From contig JBCDIQ010000057.1 in the NCBI GenBank assembly GCA_039024295.1, positions 1 to 20,360 of the forward strand: a stretch of 20,360 nucleotides of DNA, read 5' to 3'. The translations under genes and the position numbers were made by a program. Origin of the DNA: JBCDIQ01 sp039024295 (GTDB lineage: Bacteria > Bacteroidota > Bacteroidia > J057). Below are positions 15,423-20,360 of this stretch, piece after piece (within the stretch, counting starts at the first letter, position 1; each line of letters opens with the position of its first letter). Below the pieces are notes generated by a model. That model was not told where the DNA came from, did no database searches, and worked only from the letters and a program-made list of their open reading frames with translations.

Positions 15423-16589
15423 TTAATTACCAACAGGGATTACAGGTGGTGAAGCCTGGACAGCGCCGGGGGCCTCCAGCAATCTTTTCCAGCGTTCTAC
15501 ATACTGCTCAAAACCGAAGTGGGCCACCACTTCCGACTGAAGCACTTGCTTGTGGTTAGGGGATAAAGGAACTCCTATGTTTTCTCGGATGGCCTTACCT
15601 ATTTCCTGTATGTCATCTGGGTTTACCAAGGTCCCTAGTTCACCGCCTACAAGTGCTTCTACGCTTCCATCTTTGTTGCCTGCTATTACCTGAAGACCAC
15701 AGGCCAGTGCTTCGATAAAAACAATTCCGAATCCCTCTTTTTTGCTTGGAAGCACGAACACATCTGCCAACAAAAAATGAGCTTGTATTTCTTGTTCGGC
15801 AATAAATCCAGTCAGGATTACTTGGCCTTCCAGGTCATATTCCTGGACAAGCCCTTCAATTCTTTCCCTTTCTTCTGGTTGAGCCTTTCCGCCTAGCAGG
15901 TAGACCATCTTTCGCTTTTCTTTTTTGAGTATAGAAAGTGCTTTCAGTACGTTGTCATAGCCTTTAAATTTTTCCGTGGTGCTCAAACGGGCAAGGCTGA
16001 AAACCACCGGTTGCTGAGGAGAAATACCATATTTTTCCAGTAAATAGGCAGGCTTTTGGAGGGCTCTCGGAAGGGAAAAATAGGGGTCCAGTGTATTGGG
16101 AAAAATGGTGAAAACCTCTGGAGAAATGTCGTGCTGCATCACTACGGTATTCTTGGTGAACTCACTCACGCTTAAAATCCGATCTGCTTTTCCCAGCAGC
16201 ACCTGCTGGACCCGGCTGAGGTTGCCATGCCACACTTCAATGCCATGAACCACCAACCAAATAGCTTTATTGGGAAATAGCAGTTTTATCAAGACACCCA
16301 GCAAAGCAAGGTTAATATGCCCCAATACCAGTATATCTGTCCGGCGAGCACGGTTCAATGTTGATAGGAGGAACCGAAGCTTATTCCCCGCAAAACAATC
16401 GACTTGCTCCGAAGGAATGTATCGGCAGTCCACGTCAGCTTGATGGTCTTTTACCGAGGTAGCATGAAAGTCCACTCCCATGACAGTATGGCCTGCTTGC
16501 ATAAAGGCCTTATTATACTGCTGAATACCTCCCATTTGTGAGAAGGCATTCAGGTAAGCAAATAAGATATGTCGGGGTTTCTGGGTCAT
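15423..16589 (-). CDS. GT4-family glycosyltransferase
   Basis: 388 residues. N-terminal domain: ILFAYLNAFSQMGGIQQYNKAFM, with the GG-x-x-x-Y loop typical of GT4. Donor domain: VVFSLARLSTTEKFKGYDNVLKAL (195-218), VYLLGGKAQPEERERI (229-244), then E-x7-E as E285/E293 in PSKKEGFGIVFIEALACGLQVIAG. Retaining transferase, cytosolic. It is the first glycosyltransferase after the initiating phosphotransferase and overlaps it by ATGA, so it is a good candidate for adding the second sugar, although gene order does not prove reaction order. The C terminus (APGAVQASPPVIPVGN) is low in complexity. Confidence 0.93.
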   Translation of the reverse strand: MTQKPRHILFAYLNAFSQMGGIQQYNKAFMQAGHTVMGVDFHATSVKDHQADVDCRYIPSEQVDCFAGNKLRFLLSTLNRARRTDILVLGHINLALLGVLIKLLFPNKAIWLVVHGIEVWHGNLSRVQQVLLGKADRILSVSEFTKNTVVMQHDISPEVFTIFPNTLDPYFSLPRALQKPAYLLEKYGISPQQPVVFSLARLSTTEKFKGYDNVLKALSILKKEKRKMVYLLGGKAQPEERERIEGLVQEYDLEGQVILTGFIAEQEIQAHFLLADVFVLPSKKEGFGIVFIEALACGLQVIAGNKDGSVEALVGGELGTLVNPDDIQEIGKAIRENIGVPLSPNHKQVLQSEVVAHFGFEQYVERWKRLLEAPGAVQASPPVIPVGN

Positions 16590-18031
16590 CTTGCATTCTC
16601 CTCTCCCTTTATCATGTTGAACACGGTTAACAAAACAATCCTCATGTCAAGAAAAATGTCCCAGTTCTCGACATACCACATATCGTGCTCTATGCGTTTC
16701 TGCATGAGTTCAGGTTCTTCAGTTTGACCCCTGAATCCATTCACTTGGGCCCAGCCAGTAATGCCTGGCTTCACGAAATGACGCACCATGTACTTATCAA
16801 TCATAGGGGCGTATTCTTCGGTATGTTTCACCATGTGTGGCCTTGGCCCTACTACAGACATATCCCCACAGAGTACATTCCAAAACTGAGGTAATTCATC
16901 GAGGTTGGTCCTCCTAAGAAACCTTCCAACGGGTGTGATGCGATCATCATTTTCGGTCGCTTGGAGGGTATCAGATTGGTCATTACAATGCATGCTCCGG
17001 AACTTTAAACAGAAGAATTCCTCGTTATTTTTTCCAGAGCGTTTTTGGCTGAAGAGGATAGGGCCAGGAGAAGAAAACTTAATTGCAGCAGCAATCGCAG
17101 GAAAAACGGTGAAAGAAAGGATGCCTAAAGCAAAGGCAGAAAAAAGCACATCAAATACCCGTTTAACCAATCGGTTGTAGTGACTCTCAAGTGGTTCTCG
17201 TCTTGGGGTGAGAACTGGAATCTGGTCAAAAAAGGAGAAGCTTCCTTTAACCATAGGAATGGGGAATTCCGGTATCATCCGGAAACGAATCATGTTATTA
17301 TCCGCGAACGAAATCAACTGCGGCACCATGTCCAACTGGTCATTCGGCAGGGCGCAGAATATCTCATTGATAGAAGCCTCTTTACAATAAGATTGAGCAT
17401 CGTGAATGCTTCCCTTGACCATGTCTGCATACAACAAAAATGAGGTATGGTCATCCAGGAAGCCTTTAAATTTCAGGCCTAAGGAAGGGTTATCTTGAAT
17501 GTATTGATACAACCTAAATCCTCGCTCATTCGCACCGAGTATCACCACGTTTTTGTAGTTGTATCCATACTGGCGATATTTCCTTAAGGCAAACAGACTT
17601 GCTACTTTATTCGAAGGAATTACCAACCCAAGCAAGGCATAGTTCCAAATAAAAAACTCATTGCTGAGGGTTTCTGGAGGTAACAAGATGCTGGTAGCAA
17701 CATAGGTTATCAGAAAATGAAGTAACACCATTTTCCATATGTTCATCACGATTTTGGACAATCGGAAAAGCCGCTTTGCTTCAAATAAATTGAAGTTGAA
17801 ACCTAGAATTCCCCACAGCAGGTTCATGATTGCAATAAGGGCTATCACTTCTGCATAATTGGCGATTGAGGGAATGAATTGGTTACTCGTAATGATGAGG
17901 CAAAGGTTAAATAGAAACAAGTCTACACAGGCGAGCACGAAGGCGATATACCTTCCATAGCTAATCCGTCCAATCTGATGATTGACATGTGACAAACTTT
18001 GTTTATATGTTGTTTGGTGAAGAATGGGCAT
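16586..18031 (-). CDS. Undecaprenyl-phosphate sugar phosphotransferase, WcaJ-like initiating enzyme
   Basis: 481 residues, normal for the long polyisoprenyl-phosphate hexose-1-phosphate transferase family. Four N-terminal membrane segments (about 28-48, 61-79, 99-117, 127-147) are followed by a Rossmann-like region (NVVILGANERGFRLYQYI, 161-178) and the catalytic C-terminal domain from about 285. That domain has a membrane-associated helix (KRVFDVLFSAFALGIL), SPGPILFSQKRSGKN, LKFRSMH, the catalytic Asp-Glu pair D378-E379 in RRTNLDELPQFWNVL, SVVGPRPHM (392-400) and KPGITGWAQVNGFRG (421-435). It transfers a hexose-1-phosphate, often glucose or galactose, to undecaprenyl phosphate and so starts the repeat unit. 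The ATG at 18031 is the only reasonable start; the frame is open upstream to 18145 but has no ATG, GTG or TTG. It follows a 501-bp gap, so a promoter may lie just before it. Confidence 0.95.
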   Translation of the reverse strand: MPILHQTTYKQSLSHVNHQIGRISYGRYIAFVLACVDLFLFNLCLIITSNQFIPSIANYAEVIALIAIMNLLWGILGFNFNLFEAKRLFRLSKIVMNIWKMVLLHFLITYVATSILLPPETLSNEFFIWNYALLGLVIPSNKVASLFALRKYRQYGYNYKNVVILGANERGFRLYQYIQDNPSLGLKFKGFLDDHTSFLLYADMVKGSIHDAQSYCKEASINEIFCALPNDQLDMVPQLISFADNNMIRFRMIPEFPIPMVKGSFSFFDQIPVLTPRREPLESHYNRLVKRVFDVLFSAFALGILSFTVFPAIAAAIKFSSPGPILFSQKRSGKNNEEFFCLKFRSMHCNDQSDTLQATENDDRITPVGRFLRRTNLDELPQFWNVLCGDMSVVGPRPHMVKHTEEYAPMIDKYMVRHFVKPGITGWAQVNGFRGQTEEPELMQKRIEHDMWYVENWDIFLDMRIVLLTVFNMIKGEENAR

Positions 18032-18044
18032 AACAATTCTTTTC

Positions 18045-18065
18045 TGCGAATGATTGTAATTCGCA
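18045..18065. repeat. Inverted repeat just upstream of the initiating-transferase start
   Basis: Perfect 7-bp arms TGCGAAT and ATTCGCA separated by 7 bases. It ends 13 bases before the ATG of the WcaJ-like gene, so in the mRNA it would form a small leader hairpin close to the ribosome landing site, or in DNA an operator-like site. Confidence 0.6.
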
Positions 18066-18075
18066 AAGGTGTAAG

Positions 18076-18240
18076 ATGGTACATGGCATACCTCTTCCAG
18101 GGCCAGAGGCCAAAGAAGAAAGTCGTATGAAAAACAGGAGAGGAGCTAGAAATCTAATTACAAACTCATCAATAGAAGAGCCTGCAAAAAACGTATATGA
18201 ACTTCTTAAGAAGCCCTGGGTCGATGTTATTTATGGCTAG
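18076..18240 (+). CDS. Candidate small ORF of 54 codons, unrecognised
   Basis: Plus-strand frame starting at ATG 18076, preceded by AAAGGTG, and ending at TAG 18238-18240. An internal ATG lies at 18127. The predicted peptide is basic in the middle (SRMKNRRGARNL) and ends KNVYELLKKPWVDVIYG. It matches nothing I recognise. In its favour: the local G+C is about 42%, against about 27% in the adjoining gap, and it has a plausible ribosome binding site. Against it: the short length, the opposite strand to every neighbour, and the fact that the minus strand is also open over part of it. It could also be the remnant of a lost gene. Confidence 0.2.
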   Translation: MVHGIPLPGPEAKEESRMKNRRGARNLITNSSIEEPAKNVYELLKKPWVDVIYG

Positions 18241-18360
18241 TAGTCAGGGTTGTGTGTTAATCACTAAATCATAAGATGAGATTATTGGAATGAGTAAAAA
18301 TCCAAGTTACTTCCTCTTTAAAGTGCGTGTTAGCTTAGCAAGAACTAAAAACCGCTTTTC

Positions 18361-18396
18361 TACATTTCTTTCAAATATTTTTGAAAACAAAATGTA
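18361..18396. repeat. Long AT-rich palindromic hairpin in the intergenic gap
   Basis: Outer arms TACATTT/AAATGTA (7 bp) and inner arms TTTCAAA/TTTGAAA (7 bp) surround a TATT loop, with a 1- versus 3-base internal bulge. The result is 14 paired bases in 36 nt. It lies about 137 bases downstream of the wzc-like stop. No immediate U-run follows on the minus strand (a T5 occurs about 9 bases further on), so a classic intrinsic terminator is not supported. A regulator-binding palindrome or an mRNA 3'-end structure is possible. Confidence 0.6.
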
Positions 18397-18408
18397 AGAC
18401 ATCCGGCT

Positions 18409-18435
18409 TTTTCATTTATAAATATACAATGAAAA
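18409..18435. repeat. AT-rich inverted repeat in the intergenic gap
   Basis: Perfect 8-bp arms TTTTCATT and AATGAAAA separated by 11 bases, about 98 bases downstream of the wzc-like stop and 13 bases from the larger palindrome at 18361-18396. In sequence this AT-rich, repeats of this size can arise by chance, so function is uncertain. Confidence 0.45.
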
Positions 18436-18532
18436 CAAGGATAAATGCAACAGTTTATTAAGATTTAACATAGAATAACAAGAAAATATTATATTGAGTT
18501 GTGATGTGAAATATTCAATAAGTGAATGAAAA

Positions 18533-20360
18533 TCAATAGGTTCCAGTACTGGTCAGTGTGCTTTTCTGTTTGAAGGTAGAAGGAAGTAATTTCCTTTCGC
18601 GTGTGTAATAATAGCCATATCCATATTTCGCTCTTTTGCCAGTTTCTTGAATATCGTTAAAAACCAGCGTAAGATTTTTGATTTTATCATTGATAAAAAG
18701 CTCACAGGTTTCACGAAAAATTGACTTGCGCGTGCGGTTTCTTCGAACAACTAGCATATTGACATCTGCCTCGTTCATGAGGGTAACAGCGTCTGCAACC
18801 ACTCCCAATGGTGGGGTATCAATGATGGTTAAATCATAATGCTCTTTTCCGTATTTAATCAGTTGCTGCATGTTGGAATTCAGCAGCAGCTCAGCTGGGT
18901 TTGGAGGAATCGCTCCACTTCCAATCCTGCTCACCCCTTCATAACCCGTTGGATTGACCACCTGATCAACTGAAACCTGACCGGCTAAATAATCACTTAA
19001 GCCTGGTGTTGATGGATCTTCGCTCACCGCTTTCCTCAAATCTGCATTGATCAAAAGTACCTTCTTTTGAGACAAGCCAAACACTACCGCCAAGTGAAAA
19101 GAGCAAAAGGATTTACCTTCCTCGCTGATGGAGGAAGTAACCACAAGCAAATTCCCTTTTCTATCATTGGGTAAAACATATCTTAGGTTCGACCGGATTG
19201 CTCTGAAAGATTCCAAGATAGAGCTGCTCATCATCAGGCTGTTGAGTGTTGTCCCATTCTGCAATCCATTGGAGGATTTGCTGTGAGAAGCTGGAGCCAA
19301 TGAGAGAAATTCTTTTGATTTAGGGATGAGTCCTAAAAGTGGGTAGTTGGTGATAGACAGTAACTGATCTTTGGTTTCGAGCCTATCATTGAGGAGATCT
19401 TGACCCACGATTACTCCTGAGGGTAACAGGATGGCCAGAATCAATGCAAGAATGTAGTTTCTGGTAGGAAGTGGTTTAATTGGCCCCCCCATAACTGTTG
19501 CTTCATTCACTAATTTATAATCGGGCGTATTTGAAGCAGAAGTAATGGCAGCCTCCATCCTTTTTTCCATCAAAAGTAGATAGATATTCTCACTCAGGTC
19601 ACGGGTCCTTTGAATGTTAATCAGCCTACGTTCGGCAGCCGGCAGCTTCTGTAAGGAAGTGTTGTATTGATTGATCCGCGTTTTGAGGTCGTCAATTTTG
19701 ATTTTTTGTGCAGCCTTAACGTTTGTGATATTAATGAGAATACTTGATTTCAACTCGGTTACCCTCCTGGAGAGCTGAGCTTTGCTTCCCTCTGTGAGGG
19801 GGTTATTCAAGTCTGATGGCATGCTTTTTAGCTCAAGCTTGGTCTTAACGAATTCGCTGATCAGGCTACTTAAAACCGGATCATCAAGCCCTGCTGCAGA
19901 TGGTACCACAATATCCTCAACCGAGGATTCACTTCTCAAGGTGTTTTCGAGATAGTCGTAATACTTTTTGGAAATCATCAGCTCTGCCTGCTGTTTTTCC
20001 AGTCCCTGAATATTGGCAAAGAGCTGTTGCCCCTCAATATTAAAATCAAGTGGCGCATTGGAATTGCGGAAAGCTTGAAGCCTTCCTTCAATTCTTCGGA
20101 GGCTATCAGTATTTTGGCTCAGCTGTCGGTCAATAAAATCAATGGTTCTGTCTGAAGAGTGGTTTTTCTCCTGCAGGTCTGATTCGATGATATGTTCAGC
20201 CAGCCTGTTGAGGAAGTCCTGGGATTTTTTGGGGACCGTCGTTTGGATGGATAGTTGTATGACGGTAGAGTTCTCCGCGATTAAGCCAATCCCCAGAGAG
20301 CTTTTGTAATAATTTACCAGAGATTCTTTGGTGTTGACCTTAAAATAGAGAATGTCCTCA
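18533..20360 (-). CDS. Wzc-like polysaccharide co-polymerase / tyrosine autokinase (5' end beyond right edge)
   Basis: 608 codons present, open to the right edge; family members in Bacteroidota are usually near 800 residues, so roughly 170-200 N-terminal residues (first membrane helix and start) are missing. The visible part begins in the Wzz-type periplasmic domain, continues through a long helical coil (about 20190-19560), and has a second membrane helix (NYILALILAILLPSGVIVG, about 19456-19400) preceded by the proline motif GGPIKPLPTR. The cytosolic BY-kinase domain follows: oligomerisation segment ESFRAIRSNLRYV, Walker A SSISEEGKS (about 19132-19106), Walker A' VLLINADLRK, Walker B LTIIDTPP. 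The tyrosine cluster YGYGYYY and a further C-terminal tyrosine are expected autophosphorylation sites. It controls chain length and export with an outer-membrane partner, probably encoded upstream beyond the window. The first Asp of Walker A' is replaced by Asn. Confidence 0.95.
   Translation of the reverse strand, partial: EDILYFKVNTKESLVNYYKSSLGIGLIAENSTVIQLSIQTTVPKKSQDFLNRLAEHIIESDLQEKNHSSDRTIDFIDRQLSQNTDSLRRIEGRLQAFRNSNAPLDFNIEGQQLFANIQGLEKQQAELMISKKYYDYLENTLRSESSVEDIVVPSAAGLDDPVLSSLISEFVKTKLELKSMPSDLNNPLTEGSKAQLSRRVTELKSSILINITNVKAAQKIKIDDLKTRINQYNTSLQKLPAAERRLINIQRTRDLSENIYLLLMEKRMEAAITSASNTPDYKLVNEATVMGGPIKPLPTRNYILALILAILLPSGVIVGQDLLNDRLETKDQLLSITNYPLLGLIPKSKEFLSLAPASHSKSSNGLQNGTTLNSLMMSSSILESFRAIRSNLRYVLPNDRKGNLLVVTSSISEEGKSFCSFHLAVVFGLSQKKVLLINADLRKAVSEDPSTPGLSDYLAGQVSVDQVVNPTGYEGVSRIGSGAIPPNPAELLLNSNMQQLIKYGKEHYDLTIIDTPPLGVVADAVTLMNEADVNMLVVRRNRTRKSIFRETCELFINDKIKNLTLVFNDIQETGKRAKYGYGYYYTRERKLLPSTFKQKSTLTSTGTY

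Larger units (their letters stand above)
18032..18532. other. 501-bp intergenic region between wzc-like gene and the operon body
   Basis: The only large gene-free stretch. By hand count 18241-18532 is about 27% G+C, while 18061-18240 is about 42%, close to the coding background. It holds three inverted repeats (annotated separately) and a possible small plus-strand ORF. No match to the Bacteroidota TTTG-N19-TAnnTTTG promoter pointing toward the minus-strand genes was found: the closest -7 boxes, AATATTTG and ACATTTTG (minus strand, 18379-18372 and 18395-18388), each have one mismatch and lack a correctly spaced TTTG. Promoter, terminator or leader roles are therefore plausible from position but not demonstrated. 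Confidence 0.8.

Noticed and set aside
18100..18120. TCTTC...GAAGA pairing around GGCCAGAGGCC as a terminator hairpin
   Set aside because: The stem is interrupted and no U-run follows in either direction; it is better explained as chance within the 42% G+C part of the gap.
18031..18145. Possible upstream extension of the initiating transferase into the gap
   Set aside because: The frame is open to 18145 but contains no ATG, GTG or TTG; only a rare ATT could serve, and the family N terminus fits the ATG at 18031.
18376..18383. TATTTTTG, a perfect TAnnTTTG -7 box on the plus strand
   Set aside because: It points away from the operon, has no TTTG at the required distance, and is part of the palindrome at 18361-18396 in very AT-rich sequence.
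1..20360. Mobile element, CRISPR array, RNA gene or defence system
   Set aside because: No transposase or integrase motifs, no long direct or terminal repeats, no regular spaced repeats and no tRNA- or rRNA-like sequence were seen.

Overview
This window is one long minus-strand polysaccharide (exopolysaccharide or capsule) biosynthesis locus, most likely from a Bacteroidota bacterium. The protein style suggests Cytophagales (Cyclobacteriaceae- or Algoriphagus-like): a tyrosine autokinase with a YGYGYYY tail and Bacteroidota-type polymerase and initiating-transferase sequences. Few starts have a recognisable Shine-Dalgarno. The taxonomic call is inference; no rRNA or housekeeping gene is present to settle it. 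All 17 supported protein genes lie on the minus strand, so transcription runs from high to low coordinates.

Layout in transcription order. (1) 20360-18533: Wzc-like polysaccharide co-polymerase/tyrosine autokinase, 5' end beyond the right edge. (2) 18532-18032: the only large non-coding gap. Its wzc-proximal part is about 27% G+C by hand count and holds three inverted repeats; the part next to the following gene is about 42% G+C and carries a possible 54-codon plus-strand small ORF. (3) 18031-16586: WcaJ-type undecaprenyl-phosphate sugar phosphotransferase, which loads the first sugar on the lipid carrier. (4) 16589-15423 GT4; 15419-14112 Wzx-type flippase; 14115-13327 and 13330-12269 two GT2 enzymes; 12272-11190 GT8; 11159-10404 sulfotransferase; 10407-9202 and 9205-8006 two GT4 enzymes; 8013-7384 hexapeptide acyltransferase; 7387-6203 divergent GT-B enzyme; 6206-4965 GT4; 4987-4271 second sulfotransferase; 4262-2886 Wzy/O-antigen-ligase-like polymerase; 2889-1705 GT4; 1723-1 a GT-C membrane glycosyltransferase that runs off the left edge.

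Together these form an almost complete Wzx/Wzy-dependent pathway. The initiating transferase and nine predicted cytosolic glycosyltransferases would build a large repeat unit. An acyltransferase and two sulfotransferases could decorate it, Wzx flips it, Wzy polymerises it, and the Wzc-like kinase controls chain length and export. The terminal GT-C enzyme suggests a further sugar added on the periplasmic face from a polyprenyl-phosphate donor. No outer-membrane export (Wza) or nucleotide-sugar synthesis genes lie inside the window.

Nine of the fifteen gene junctions from the initiating transferase to the GT-C gene are 4-bp start/stop overlaps (eight ATGA, one TTGA), so the block is probably one translationally coupled operon. 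The most distinctive points are the two sulfotransferases of different subtypes, the AftB-like GT-C gene, a GT-B enzyme lacking the usual catalytic glutamates, and the structured intergenic region. No transposon, CRISPR array, tRNA, rRNA or defence system was seen.
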